This document shows, piece after piece, positions 15,068-24,650 of a stretch of DNA of 64,000 nt (position 1 is the stretch's first letter; every line of letters starts with the position of its first letter). The notes under the pieces were generated by a model. The model saw nothing but the letters and a program-made list of their open reading frames with translations. It searched no databases and was not told the DNA's origin. A program made the position numbers and the translations under genes. The stretch covers positions 62,001 through 126,000 of the forward strand of contig NZ_MDHN01000008.1 in NCBI RefSeq assembly GCF_001757105.1, in the 5' to 3' direction. Origin of the DNA: Alteromonas confluentis (GTDB taxonomy: Bacteria; Pseudomonadota; Gammaproteobacteria; Enterobacterales; Alteromonadaceae).

Positions 15068-18000
15068 ATGAAAGCACCTATCGTGCTTCCTTTGGTATTG
15101 GGGATTACAGCCTCAGTCTCTGCCAGTGGCAGTGACTTGCTGATATCTCAGTACGTCGAGGGAAGTAGTAGCAATAAAGCATTGGAACTCTACAATCCAA
15201 CGACAGAAAGTGTGTCTCTCAGTGGTTATACCATTTCCGTATACAATAATGGTGGCTTGTCAGCCAGTTCCATTGTTGATTTAAGTGGTTCTATCGCGCC
15301 GGGCGGTACGTTAGTTATTGCGCAATCAGGCGCGGAAGATGCGTTGAAGGCCCTGGCCGATGAGTTAACAACCCAGAGCCTGTACAATGGTGATGATGCG
15401 ATTATTCTCACCGACGACGCGGGCAACATACTCGACAGTATTGGTCAGCTCGGTGTCGATCCGGGTTCATCCTGGAGCGAAGGTGGCCTGTCTACCAAAG
15501 ACCAAACCCTCATCCGTAATAGCTCAGTGACCACGGGCGATACCAATCCTAACGATGCCTATGGACTCGGCGAATGGGTTGGCCTGCCTCAGAACGACTA
15601 CACCGGTCTGGGCTCTCACGACTACGACGGTGGTGGTGATGGCGACGGTGGTGGCGGCGAAGATGAAGATCTCGGCGGCGTTTGTACCAATTGCCCAGAT
15701 ATCGATAAAGTGGCTGACGCCTCGACTTTTGATCCTGCTGTTTATTATGCTGCAGTGCAGTCCGAAATCGACGCCGGTTCTGATACCGCTATTATTCGTC
15801 AAATCCTCAGTGAAACGATCTCCGGTCAGCACGTACTGACATACAGTGAAGTGTGGACTGCCTTAACGGAAACAGACGAAGATCCCGCGAATCCTGACAA
15901 CATCCTGTTGATTTACTCAGGAAACTCTATTCCAAAGTCAGAAAATGGTTCGGGTAGCGATTCATCACAGCCTGATTACTGGAACCGTGAGCATAGCTGG
16001 CCGAAAAGTCATGGCTTTAGCAGTTCAAGCGCAGAAGCTTACACTGATATTCAGCATCTTCGCCCTTCTGATATCACGGTAAACAGCTCTCGTGGCAATC
16101 TGGATTTTGATTATTCTGATGCGCCTCTGCCGGAAGCGCCTGCTAACCGTCGTGACAGCGATTCCTTTGAACCTCGCGATGCGGTGAAAGGGGATATTGC
16201 CCGTCAAATGCTGTACATGGATATCCGCTACGAAGGCGCGGGTAGTGATGTTACACCAGACTTAGCGCTGGTTAACCGCATCACCAGTTCTGGCGAACCT
16301 TCGCTGGGTAAACTGTGTACCTTGCTGGCGTGGAATGATGCTGACCCGGTTGATGTTGTTGAAACTAACCGTCAAAGTGCAATTTACGAATATCAGGGCA
16401 ACCGTAACCCGTTTGTTGACCATCCTGAGTGGGTTAGCCTGTTCTATAGTGCTGATAGCTGTGATGCTGTAGAGCCAGAACCAACGCCTGATCCCGAGCC
16501 AGAGCCGGAACCAGAGCCAACTCCGGTACCAGGTGGATTCTCACCGCTTACCCTGACCGGTGTTTTTGATGGCCCGTTGAGTGGCGGTACACCAAAAGGT
16601 ATCGAACTGTTCGTTAATCAGAACATCGACGACTTAAGTACCTGTGGTGTGGGCAGTGCAAATAACGGTGGTGGCACTGACGGCGAAGAATTTACCTTCC
16701 CAGCAGTCTCTGCGGTTGCAGGCCAGTTTATTTACATCGCCAGCGAATCTGCAGGTTTTGAAGCTTTCTTCGGTTTTGCACCTGACTATACCAGTGGCGC
16801 GATGTCGATTAATGGTGACGACGCCATTGAAGTATTCTGTGACGGTGAAGTTGTTGATCTTTACGGCGACATCAACACCGATGGCACAGGTGAAGCCTGG
16901 GATCACTTAGACAGCTGGGCATACCGTATTGCCGGTGGTCCATCAGCTACCTTTGATGTTGCCAACTGGGAAGTGGCCGGCACCAATGTTTTCGATGGCG
17001 AAACCAGCAATGCAACGGCAGCAGTACCGTTCCCAATTGGTACCTACGTTACTCCAGCTACAGAACTGTTCTTCTCTGAATACATTGAAGGTAGCTCTAA
17101 CAACAAAGCGCTGGAAATTGTAAACCTCACATCTGCACCTGTTGATTTAAGTGCTTACGATGTTCAGATGTTCATTAATGGACGTGACTACGCAGGTCAA
17201 ACTTTCACATTAAGTGGCACATTAGCGCCGGGCGATGTGTATGTATTGGCAAACAGCGGCTCAGACAGTGCCATCCTTGCGGTTGCCGATCTCACCAGTG
17301 GTTCATTAACGTTCAACGGCGACGACGCCATTGTGTTACGCAACAACGGTGAAATCGTTGATAGCTTTGGTCGTATTGGCGAAGATCCAGGTTCTTACTG
17401 GCAGGGCGATGACGTTCGCACGCAAAACCGCACACTGGTGCGTAATGCTGCCATTACCGAAGGCGATACAGAAGCCTATGACGAATTCGATCCTAGCCTT
17501 GAGTGGGATGTTTACGACCAGGATACGTTCCAGTTCCTTGGCGCTTATGGCAGCTCAGACGGCGGCGGCGGTGACGAAATCGGTGTTTGTGGCGACGAAG
17601 CAACCTTTATCAGTGAAGTGCAGGGTTCAGGTGCTGAATCACCACTGGCTGGGCAAAGCGTGGTTATCGAAGCTATCGTTACTCATGTAACACCTGCGCT
17701 GGAAGGTTTCTGGGTTCAGGAAGAAGCGGCAGATTCTGACGGCGATGACACCACGTCTGAAGGTGTATTTATTGCAAGTACTTCACTTATCGAAGTTGTT
17801 ACCGAAGGTGATGTGATTCGTGTTGCAGGTAATGTGACTGAAGATTACGGTCGTACCCTTGTTGAAGCCACGTCTGACGCACTGATTTGCGGTACTGGCG
17901 CAGTCACGCCGGTAGTGATTTCATTACCGATGGAAAGTGCTGACAGCTTCGAAAAATACGAAGGCATGGTGGTAACTAGCAGTGCAAACTGGACCATCAG

Positions 18001-19582
18001 CAACATCTATCCTTACAGCGATTTTGGCGAAGTGTGGGTGTCTACAGAACGTCTGTTCAATCCTACGCAAATCCATTTGCCTGGTACTGAAGCATCAGCT
18101 GCGCTGGCTGCAAGTAATGCTCTGGATGTATTAATCATCGACGACAACGCCGATGGCTACGCTTCTGAGTGGATGTTACCTGAGGGTGGTTTTAATCCGG
18201 ACAATACCATTCGCTCTGGTGACCTGATCACAGGCGTAACGGGTGTTATGGATTATGGTTACTCCGCTTACCGTATTCGTCCTACGGAAGTGCCTTCACT
18301 GGTTGCAGAAAACTACCGTGAAAGTTCACCCTATGTGGAAGAAGGTAACCTGAAAGTTGCTAGCTTCAACGTGCTGAACCTGTTTAATGGTGACGGTAAC
18401 GGCGAAGGCTTCCCAACAGCTCGCGGTGCAGACTCACTGTCAGAATACGAGCGTCAGTTAGCGAAAATCGTTAACGCGCTGGTTGAGATCGACGCTGATG
18501 TACTGGGCCTGATGGAAATCGAAAACGATGGTTTTGGCCCGTTGAGCGCGGTTGCACAGCTTACCGAAGCCTTAAACGATGAGTTCGGTGAAGGCACTTA
18601 TGCTTACGTTGATGCCGGTGGCGACCAACTGGGCACCGATGCAATTACCTCAGGTATTCTGTATCGTCCAGCTGTGGTAACACCTGTAGGCTCGCCAGCT
18701 ATTCTGCTGGAAGCGAATAGTATCGTTGACGAAGAAGGTCCGTTGTTCGTGGATTACGGTAACCGTCCTTCGCTGTCTCAACTGTTCACCCACGTTGAGT
18801 CGGGTAAAACGTTTGCTGTTGACGTAAACCACCTGAAGTCAAAAGGTTCAAGCTCAAGCTGTCAGGAAGATGGCGATTTAGAGCAAGGCTACTGTAATCG
18901 TAAGCGTACCCGTGCAGCGATTGCTATTACTGCGTTCTTAGAGCAAACCTATGGCGACACGGCGACTATTCTGCTGGGCGACTACAACGCTTACGCAAAA
19001 GAAGATCCTATTCAGGTACTGGCATCGGCGGGTTATGCAGATTCTGTTGCCGAAATGAAAGGTAATGCTTCTTACAGCTACTCTTACGATGGCCTGGCAG
19101 GAACACTGGATTACATGCTGGTGAACCAAGCGGCTATGGACATGATGGTAGACGTAAACGAATGGCACATTAACAGTGATGAGCCTGAATTTTACGATTA
19201 CAACGAAGAGTACAAGCCGGCTTCATTCCTGAATGAACTGGTATATCGCGCTTCTGACCACGATCCTGTGATTGGTACTTATCTGCTGGAAGCAGAAGAA
19301 GAGCCAGTAACCGGCGACTGGGATGGTGATGGCGATGTTGACCGTGATGATGTCACAGCACTGATGCGAGCTATTTTTGCCCGTCAGGAAATTGATATGT
19401 CATTCGACCTGAACAACGATGGCCGTGTAAATGCACGCGACATCGGTGCTATGCGTCGTATGTGTACCCGCAGAGGCTGTGCGACGGAAGATGCTACGCC
19501 ATCAGGCCGTGGCCGCACCCTTGCTTCCGCGGTTACGACTAAAGCGGCAGCGATATCAAGTTTGTTAAATCGCAACCGTTAA
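15068..19582 (+). CDS. giant secreted nuclease: endonuclease I plus ExeM/NucH-type phosphodiesterase domains, with lamin-tail domains
   Basis: A 1504-residue exported protein likely degrading extracellular nucleic acids. Order: signal peptide (1-20); lamin-tail domain (about 22-165); Gly/Asp linker; endonuclease I domain with the catalytic motif NREHSWPKSHG near 305; Pro/Glu repeat linker near 472-487; a second, divergent lamin-tail-like domain (490-650); a third (666-835) clearly similar to the first; an OB-like region (840-1080); an endonuclease/exonuclease/phosphatase domain (1090-1410) with SFNVLNLFN, LMEIENDGFG, VNHLKSKGSSS, LLGDYNAY and SDHDPVIG; then two dockerin-like calcium loops (DWDGDGDVDRDD, DLNNDGRVNARD). 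Known ExeM/NucH proteins carry the last nuclease; joining endonuclease I to it is unusual. AGGAG precedes the ATG. Confidence 0.88.
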   Translation: MKAPIVLPLVLGITASVSASGSDLLISQYVEGSSSNKALELYNPTTESVSLSGYTISVYNNGGLSASSIVDLSGSIAPGGTLVIAQSGAEDALKALADELTTQSLYNGDDAIILTDDAGNILDSIGQLGVDPGSSWSEGGLSTKDQTLIRNSSVTTGDTNPNDAYGLGEWVGLPQNDYTGLGSHDYDGGGDGDGGGGEDEDLGGVCTNCPDIDKVADASTFDPAVYYAAVQSEIDAGSDTAIIRQILSETISGQHVLTYSEVWTALTETDEDPANPDNILLIYSGNSIPKSENGSGSDSSQPDYWNREHSWPKSHGFSSSSAEAYTDIQHLRPSDITVNSSRGNLDFDYSDAPLPEAPANRRDSDSFEPRDAVKGDIARQMLYMDIRYEGAGSDVTPDLALVNRITSSGEPSLGKLCTLLAWNDADPVDVVETNRQSAIYEYQGNRNPFVDHPEWVSLFYSADSCDAVEPEPTPDPEPEPEPEPTPVPGGFSPLTLTGVFDGPLSGGTPKGIELFVNQNIDDLSTCGVGSANNGGGTDGEEFTFPAVSAVAGQFIYIASESAGFEAFFGFAPDYTSGAMSINGDDAIEVFCDGEVVDLYGDINTDGTGEAWDHLDSWAYRIAGGPSATFDVANWEVAGTNVFDGETSNATAAVPFPIGTYVTPATELFFSEYIEGSSNNKALEIVNLTSAPVDLSAYDVQMFINGRDYAGQTFTLSGTLAPGDVYVLANSGSDSAILAVADLTSGSLTFNGDDAIVLRNNGEIVDSFGRIGEDPGSYWQGDDVRTQNRTLVRNAAITEGDTEAYDEFDPSLEWDVYDQDTFQFLGAYGSSDGGGGDEIGVCGDEATFISEVQGSGAESPLAGQSVVIEAIVTHVTPALEGFWVQEEAADSDGDDTTSEGVFIASTSLIEVVTEGDVIRVAGNVTEDYGRTLVEATSDALICGTGAVTPVVISLPMESADSFEKYEGMVVTSSANWTISNIYPYSDFGEVWVSTERLFNPTQIHLPGTEASAALAASNALDVLIIDDNADGYASEWMLPEGGFNPDNTIRSGDLITGVTGVMDYGYSAYRIRPTEVPSLVAENYRESSPYVEEGNLKVASFNVLNLFNGDGNGEGFPTARGADSLSEYERQLAKIVNALVEIDADVLGLMEIENDGFGPLSAVAQLTEALNDEFGEGTYAYVDAGGDQLGTDAITSGILYRPAVVTPVGSPAILLEANSIVDEEGPLFVDYGNRPSLSQLFTHVESGKTFAVDVNHLKSKGSSSSCQEDGDLEQGYCNRKRTRAAIAITAFLEQTYGDTATILLGDYNAYAKEDPIQVLASAGYADSVAEMKGNASYSYSYDGLAGTLDYMLVNQAAMDMMVDVNEWHINSDEPEFYDYNEEYKPASFLNELVYRASDHDPVIGTYLLEAEEEPVTGDWDGDGDVDRDDVTALMRAIFARQEIDMSFDLNNDGRVNARDIGAMRRMCTRRGCATEDATPSGRGRTLASAVTTKAAAISSLLNRNR

Positions 19583-19604
19583 TCTGGTCGTAAAACCATT
19601 TTTG

Positions 19605-19637
19605 AAAGCGCTCGGTTAACGCCGGGCGCTTTTTTTT
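19605..19637 (+). terminator. terminator after the giant nuclease
   Basis: AAAGCGCTCGG pairs with CCGGGCGCTTT around TTAAC, ending in T8. Confidence 0.88.
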
Positions 19638-19735
19638 GTGTGTTTTACCATCAAAAAGCCCCTTCATTTTTACTTTCATTGCACATCAGTGCATGCTTAA
19701 GCGTATTGATACAAAATCGTTTTACAGGAATTAGC

Positions 19736-20485
19736 ATGTCTCAATCAACGCCCGTTTGTGTGGTTACCGGTGGTAGTCTTGGCATTGGCTTAGCCGTGGT
19801 GGAGAAGTTCGCCAAGAATGGCTATCAGGTGGTGAATCTGGACATTTGCGATTTTGATAAGCCGGTGGAACAGGCGCAGTGGATGGAATGCGATGTCACC
19901 AGTGAAAGCGCTGTGTCTGACTGTATCACTGAAACCCTCAATCGATTCGGTCGAATAGATGCGTTGGTTAGCAATGCAGGTATGCATTTTTCCGCCACCA
20001 TCGAAGATACCTCACCTGAAGATTTCGATCGGGTGTTCTCGCTGAATGTAAAGGGTGCCTATCACGCCGTGCGGGCTGTGTTACCCGCAATGAAACAAGC
20101 CAAATCCGGGGCCATCATCATCATGGCTTCTGATCAGGCGATTATCGGCAAGCGTAATTCCTTCGCCTATAATATGAGTAAAGCCGCGCTGGCTTCCATG
20201 GCGAAAACCACCGCGTTAGATTATGCCTTCTTTAACATTCGCGCGAATGCCGTGTGTCCGGGAACCATTGAAACCCCGCTGTATCACAATGCCATCGACA
20301 AATATGTGGCAGCTAGCGGTGCAGATAAAGCGCTGGTACACGCCGAGGAAGAGGCCGCGCAACCACTCGGGCGACTAGGGCAGCCAGAAGAAGTGGCGGC
20401 GTTTACGTATTTTCTTGCCAGTGATGATGCAAAGTTTATTACCGGCAGTCTGCAGTGCATCGACGGTGGCTACACGGCACAATAA
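19736..20485 (+). CDS. short-chain dehydrogenase/reductase
   Basis: A 249-residue classical SDR with the NAD(P)-binding motif TGGSLGIG near residue 11, SNAG near 82, and catalytic Ser followed by YNMSK near 148. An acidic residue after the second strand (NLDICDFDKP) favours NAD. Start set at 19736 behind AGGAATT; the 32-residue extension of the longer frame has no ribosome site. The stop overlaps the start of the amidohydrolase (TAATG), so the two are a coupled pair. Together they resemble sugar dehydrogenase/lactonase pairs of oxidative fucose or rhamnose degradation, but the substrate cannot be read. Confidence 0.82.
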   Translation: MSQSTPVCVVTGGSLGIGLAVVEKFAKNGYQVVNLDICDFDKPVEQAQWMECDVTSESAVSDCITETLNRFGRIDALVSNAGMHFSATIEDTSPEDFDRVFSLNVKGAYHAVRAVLPAMKQAKSGAIIIMASDQAIIGKRNSFAYNMSKAALASMAKTTALDYAFFNIRANAVCPGTIETPLYHNAIDKYVAASGADKALVHAEEEAAQPLGRLGQPEEVAAFTYFLASDDAKFITGSLQCIDGGYTAQ

Positions 20486-21327
20486 TGAAATTTATCGACC
20501 CGCACTTACATTTCTTCGCTCTGGACCACGGTGACTATCATTGGTTGAAGCCTGAGAATCCGCCGTTCTGGTCGGATAAAGCTGACATTGCCAAGTCTTT
20601 TGCTGAAAAAGATCTGCGCCTTTTTGGCGAGCAAGGGCTTGCCGGTTATGTACATATTGAAGCGGGATTCGATAACGTACGTCCCTGGCGGGAAATTGAT
20701 TGGTTGGAGTCGAATTGCACTTCGCCCATGCGATCTGTTGCCGGGTGCGATTTACAAGCAGATGATTTTGAAGCGGTGATGCACGCGCTTATTCAGCGCC
20801 AGTCTGTGGTTGGCGTTCGTCATATACTCGATGACAGTGCTTTCGTTGTATTGCAAAGCAGTAAAGCTCGACGGGCATTGTCTATGCTGGCCGAAGCTGA
20901 ACTGAGTTTTGATGCGCAGCTGTACGGCGAAGATACCGCAGGCATTTCCGCACTTATCGAAGTGTGTCATCTGATGCCAGCGCTGCGTGTAGTGGTAAAC
21001 CATGGCGGCTTTCCGCCTGCTTCTGAAATCAATTACGCGAACTGGAAAACCAATATGTCGGCGCTAGCGGGTTGCCCTAATGTGGCAGTAAAAGCCTCTG
21101 GCTGGGAAATGACAAACCGTAATTGGCGCACCCAGAGCGCTGCAATCATTATTAACGATCTTATTAATCTGTTTGGCACTGACCGTGTGATGCTGGCGAG
21201 CAATTTTCCGCTAAGCAATTGGCGCTATTCGTACTCAGAATTCTGGGAGCAACTCATTCCCTGTGTGCCGGATGCTGTGCGAGGCCAGCTGTGTTACCAA
21301 AATGCCCACAACTGGTACAGATTCTAA
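20485..21327 (+). CDS. amidohydrolase-2 family protein, probable sugar lactonase
   Basis: A 280-residue TIM-barrel hydrolase. The N-terminal metal motif DPHLHFF at residues 4-10, VNHGG near 172 and an ASNFP motif near 235 place it in amidohydrolase family 2, close to L-fuconolactonase and rhamnonolactonase. Translation starts at the ATG overlapping the SDR stop by one base. The pair would oxidise a sugar to a lactone and open it. Other amidohydrolase-2 members are decarboxylases, so the lactonase call rests on context. Confidence 0.78.
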   Translation: MKFIDPHLHFFALDHGDYHWLKPENPPFWSDKADIAKSFAEKDLRLFGEQGLAGYVHIEAGFDNVRPWREIDWLESNCTSPMRSVAGCDLQADDFEAVMHALIQRQSVVGVRHILDDSAFVVLQSSKARRALSMLAEAELSFDAQLYGEDTAGISALIEVCHLMPALRVVVNHGGFPPASEINYANWKTNMSALAGCPNVAVKASGWEMTNRNWRTQSAAIIINDLINLFGTDRVMLASNFPLSNWRYSYSEFWEQLIPCVPDAVRGQLCYQNAHNWYRF

Positions 21328-21343
21328 TTGATATTGCGTGCGT

Positions 21344-22708
21344 TTAGCCTATTGATAAACGGCTATCCGGGAAGCGAACTCTGCGCTGTCGTGGGCTTGC
21401 CAGAAGATAAGCGAGGGTAAGCGGGCCAAGCCGGCCGAGGAACATGAGCACGATAATAATGCCCTCTCCCCAGGCTGATAAATCCCCCGTTAATCCCCGT
21501 GACAAACCTACGGTGCCCAATGCCGATACTGCTTCAAAAACGATGTCGATGAAGGGCGCGGTTTCGGTAATCGTCAGGACAAAAATAGCAATCCAGGTGA
21601 CACCCGCAGAGATGACGGTTAACGCCAGCGCTTTCGATACCGTTTCAGGACGAATGGTGCGCTGAAACAGCGTTGGCGCATGCTCTCTTCGCAGGAAGTT
21701 ATACGTTGCCGTAAGCAGCACAACAAAAGTTACTACTTTAATGCCACTTGCCGTACTCATCGACCCACCACCAATAAACATAAGCAGAAGCATGAGGGTA
21801 ACTGAGCCGTCTTCCAGTGCATTGATGTCCAGCGTATTAAATCCTGCCGTACGGGGCGTCACCGCTTGAAACCAGGAAGCCCACCATTTGCCTGCGGCAT
21901 CGAGTTTACCGAGAGTTTCAGGGTTGTCGTATTCGATGAGATAGATAAGTAGCAACGCGGCCACATTAATAATGAGCGTACCCAGGAGCATGGTTTTACT
22001 GTAGGGCGTAAGCATTTGCCATTTTTTCTTTTTAACCAGGTCAATCCAGACCGAAAATCCCAATCCGCCGGTGATAAACAGTGCGGTGATGGTGATATTC
22101 ACAACCGGATCATTTACGTAGGCCGACAGGCTGTCTGATGAGAGCGCAAATCCCGCATTGTTAAACGCGGAAATGGTATAGAAAAATGCTTCGTAACAGG
22201 CCTGTTTCCAGCCCATTTCAGTTTGCCAATACGCGCTTAATACAAGAATGCCGATAGCTTCAACGGCAAGGGCAAACAGAATAACGGCTTTTGCGGTACT
22301 TACCAGTGAAGATGTATCGGTTTCATTGAAAGCTTCTTTCACTGCACTCTGCTGTAAAAAGCTAATTTTGCTGCCGATGGCAACCAGGGTAACAACGGCA
22401 AACGTCATTAGTCCAAGCCCGCCAAACTGAATGAGGCCGGCTATCACCATCTGTCCGAATAGGGTAAATCCGGTTCCTGTATCGACAATGGCAAGGCCAG
22501 TTACCGTTACTGCAGAAGTTGCCGTAAACAGGCTGTGTACCCAGGAAATGGGGGCCGTGGTGGCGAAAGGCAGTTTAAGCAGAACGGTGCCGAGCAAGAT
22601 AAAACCTAAGAAACTCAGCGACAGGATAAGGGGCGGCGCCGCCTGAATTTTTAGAGATCCACGGGGTTTACGCTCAAGAGGTCGGTTTCCCGGTAACCAG
22701 CGTTTCAA
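21344..22708 (-). CDS. ktrB: potassium uptake channel subunit (KtrB/TrkH family)
   Basis: A 454-residue inner-membrane protein with four MPM repeats, each with a selectivity-filter glycine: TVTGLAIVDT near 70, FNNAGFALSS, TPRTAGFNTLD and LGTVGLSRGL. The repeat pattern and length fit KtrB rather than the longer TrkH. It should admit potassium, probably with sodium coupling, under control of the RCK subunit encoded just upstream. Start overlaps the ktrA stop by 4 bases (ATGA), which indicates translational coupling. Convergent with the amidohydrolase gene, 16 bases between ends. Confidence 0.9.
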   Translation of the reverse strand: MKRWLPGNRPLERKPRGSLKIQAAPPLILSLSFLGFILLGTVLLKLPFATTAPISWVHSLFTATSAVTVTGLAIVDTGTGFTLFGQMVIAGLIQFGGLGLMTFAVVTLVAIGSKISFLQQSAVKEAFNETDTSSLVSTAKAVILFALAVEAIGILVLSAYWQTEMGWKQACYEAFFYTISAFNNAGFALSSDSLSAYVNDPVVNITITALFITGGLGFSVWIDLVKKKKWQMLTPYSKTMLLGTLIINVAALLLIYLIEYDNPETLGKLDAAGKWWASWFQAVTPRTAGFNTLDINALEDGSVTLMLLLMFIGGGSMSTASGIKVVTFVVLLTATYNFLRREHAPTLFQRTIRPETVSKALALTVISAGVTWIAIFVLTITETAPFIDIVFEAVSALGTVGLSRGLTGDLSAWGEGIIIVLMFLGRLGPLTLAYLLASPRQRRVRFPDSRLSIG

Positions 22709-23361
22709 CGGCTGAGTCTCGGTGCTATTTTTGCCAGAATTTCCCTGGGGCCGCTGAGTATGACCTGATCGTCAGTCTCAAAACCAAACGTGCTATCCGG
22801 CGAACAATGAATACTCTGCCGCCTTTTTATCATCAGACAGTGAATGTCGTTTTTGTATCCGTTTATCAGGTCGTTGAGGGTAAAGGGAGTCCGCTTTTGC
22901 GGAATTACCACTTCCACAATGTAGTGCCCGTGTCCGAGGCTCAGGTAATCATTCACCATTGGGTAGTTCAGTGCCTGAGCCACCCGCACACCCATTTCCT
23001 CTTCGGGATGAATGATTCTGGCCACATCAAGTTTCGAGAGAATGGTATGATGCGCCTGGCTGTTGGCTTTCACCCAAATATTGCTCACATTTTCATGCTT
23101 CAAATTGAGCACACACAACAAGCTGGCCTGCATATCCTCACCAATGGCGACAATTACCGCTTCGCTATCGTGAAGACTCAGTTCCGCCATTGCTCTTTCG
23201 TCGGTTGCATCGCAGATGAGGGTCTGAGTTAAGTCAGAGGCATATTGCTCTGCCAGTTTTTCGTCAATATCGATGCCGGTCACAGTGTGACCAAGGTGAA
23301 TGAGTTCAAGGCTTGTAGTAATGCCAAATCTACCTAAACCAATCACTGTAAAATGCGCCAA
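22705..23361 (-). CDS. ktrA: potassium uptake regulatory subunit (KtrA/TrkA, RCK protein)
   Basis: A 218-residue cytoplasmic regulator with one RCK_N domain (GLGRFG at residues 8-13, acidic GIDIDE at the end of strand 2, binding nucleotide) and one RCK_C domain (about 135-215). TrkA proper has two such copies (about 458 residues), so this is the KtrA type. It forms a ring on KtrB and gates it by ATP/ADP or NAD(H). First gene of the ktrA-ktrB unit. Confidence 0.9.
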   Translation of the reverse strand: MAHFTVIGLGRFGITTSLELIHLGHTVTGIDIDEKLAEQYASDLTQTLICDATDERAMAELSLHDSEAVIVAIGEDMQASLLCVLNLKHENVSNIWVKANSQAHHTILSKLDVARIIHPEEEMGVRVAQALNYPMVNDYLSLGHGHYIVEVVIPQKRTPFTLNDLINGYKNDIHCLMIKRRQSIHCSPDSTFGFETDDQVILSGPREILAKIAPRLSR

Positions 23362-23491
23362 TTGATGTACTCCATTTCAGATCAGCCAAGTGGCTGTAAT
23401 CGTGTGATGCAGAGTGCTACGAAAGAAGCAAGAATATGGAACATTCGCTCAGGACTTTTTCAGCGACCGTCTATAGCAGTTGCGAGCAATA

Positions 23492-23956
23492 TTATCCTGC
23501 TCCTGAAATAGCTTCTGACTTTTTGAATAGCATCTGAGAGGCTTTTCCTACTAAAACAATCACTATTACCCCAATAAGCACAGGCGTAATCAGGAATGCC
23601 CAGCCTTGACAGGTCATCATAATGAGTAACGGATTCGCACCGGCGGGCGGATGTGTTGTTTTTGTCAGCAACATAGCACTAACACCAATTCCCGTAGCCA
23701 GTGCCAATGTCAGCGGCGTAACATCAAGGTATTGCGCGAACAGAATACCAACAGTAGCAGTAACCAGGTGGCCTAAAATTACATTTTTAGGTTGCGCTAA
23801 CGGACTTTCGGGTAATCCGAAAACCAGCACGGTCGTCGCCCCGAATGGTGCCATAACCAGAGCGATATCAGTCAGAGACTGTTGCGAAAAAGCGAGTAAG
23901 GCAATTGCGGCGAATGCGCCTATACCGGCGAGAATGGCTGTATTAAATCTGTTCAT
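23492..23956 (-). CDS. HPP family integral membrane protein
   Basis: A 154-residue protein with four hydrophobic segments and the family motif HPPAGANP near residue 105. HPP proteins are poorly understood; a plant relative transports nitrite into plastids. Start placed at 23956, where AGGAAA lies 8 bases upstream; the longer frame to 24067 would cross the operator and the divergent tetR start. Divergent from tetR with a shared palindromic operator, so TetR probably represses it. A nitrite role is conceivable but not shown here. Confidence 0.82.
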   Translation of the reverse strand: MNRFNTAILAGIGAFAAIALLAFSQQSLTDIALVMAPFGATTVLVFGLPESPLAQPKNVILGHLVTATVGILFAQYLDVTPLTLALATGIGVSAMLLTKTTHPPAGANPLLIMMTCQGWAFLITPVLIGVIVIVLVGKASQMLFKKSEAISGAG

Positions 23957-23974
23957 TTGCATTTTCCTGTTGAG

Positions 23975-24007
23975 GTAGACTGATTTGTCTACTTGTAATG
24001 GTAGACA
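23975..24007. promoter_or_regulatory. three-half-site operator between the HPP gene and tetR
   Basis: GTAGAC (23975-23980), GTCTAC (23987-23992) and GTAGACA (24001-24007) form two overlapping dyads: GTAGAC-N6-GTCTAC and TGTCTAC-N8-GTAGACA. They sit between the divergent starts, the expected place for a TetR autoregulatory site. Confidence 0.7.
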
Positions 24008-24049
24008 GGTCGGTTTACCATTGTCAAACGGTTCTTCAGGAAAGATGAG

Positions 24050-24604
24050 ATGACAGCGAAAAAGCAACTTCTAACTGAAACTGCTCTGCAGCTTTTTTAC
24101 GCGCGTGGTATTCACGCTATCGGTATAAACGAAATATTGGCACAGTCGGGGGTTGCTAAGAAAACTCTGTATCACCATTTTGCCAGCAAGGACGAGCTGC
24201 TGCTGGCAGCTCTTCAACTGCGTCACGAGCGTTTTATTAGCTGGCTAAATGAGAGTTTACAGCAAGCCACAACAGGTGACGCCGCAGTAGAAAAGTTATT
24301 CATGGCACTTAGCAGCTGGTTTAACAGTGAAGAGGAAAAGCTCGGTTATTTTCGAGGCTGCTTTTTTATTAACACCTCTGCCGAATTCAGTGATGCTGAG
24401 AGTGCTGTGTTCCAGCGTTGTCAATTGCATAAACAAGTGGTCAGAGAAACGATTGGACGATACCTCCAATGTGATGAACAGCGGTTAAACAAAGTATGTT
24501 TGTTGATGGAAGGCGCTATTGTCACAGCGCAAGTGTCGGGTGGCGCGGATGCGGCCTGTGCGTTGGCAGTCAAAATCTTATCGAATGATAAGGGACAAGG
24601 ATAA
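24050..24604 (+). CDS. TetR/AcrR family transcriptional regulator
   Basis: A 184-residue repressor with an N-terminal helix-turn-helix (LFYARGIHAIGINEILAQSG to KKTLYHHFASKDEL, residues 17-52) and a C-terminal ligand domain of the TetR_C type with Cys residues at FRGCFF, RCQLH, QCDEQ and VCLLM. The Cys content may be structural or redox-related. Divergent from the HPP gene over the GTAGAC operator. ATG 24050 is preceded by AAAGATGAG, a weak ribosome site. Ligand unknown. Confidence 0.87.
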   Translation: MTAKKQLLTETALQLFYARGIHAIGINEILAQSGVAKKTLYHHFASKDELLLAALQLRHERFISWLNESLQQATTGDAAVEKLFMALSSWFNSEEEKLGYFRGCFFINTSAEFSDAESAVFQRCQLHKQVVRETIGRYLQCDEQRLNKVCLLMEGAIVTAQVSGGADAACALAVKILSNDKGQG

Positions 24605-24630
24605 AAAAGGCCGCAAATTGCGGCCTTGAG
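24605..24630 (-). terminator. terminator of the enolase-family gene
   Basis: AAGGCCGC-N5-GCGGCCTT with a U-rich tail on the minus strand; it may also slow transcription from tetR. Confidence 0.8.
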
Positions 24631-24650
24631 GTGAATCGACAATTCAGCGC

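Noticed and set aside
14953..15135. 60-codon frame with a hydrophobic start before the giant nuclease
   Set aside because: It contains the Pho-like array and promoter and overlaps the nuclease start; no ribosome site.
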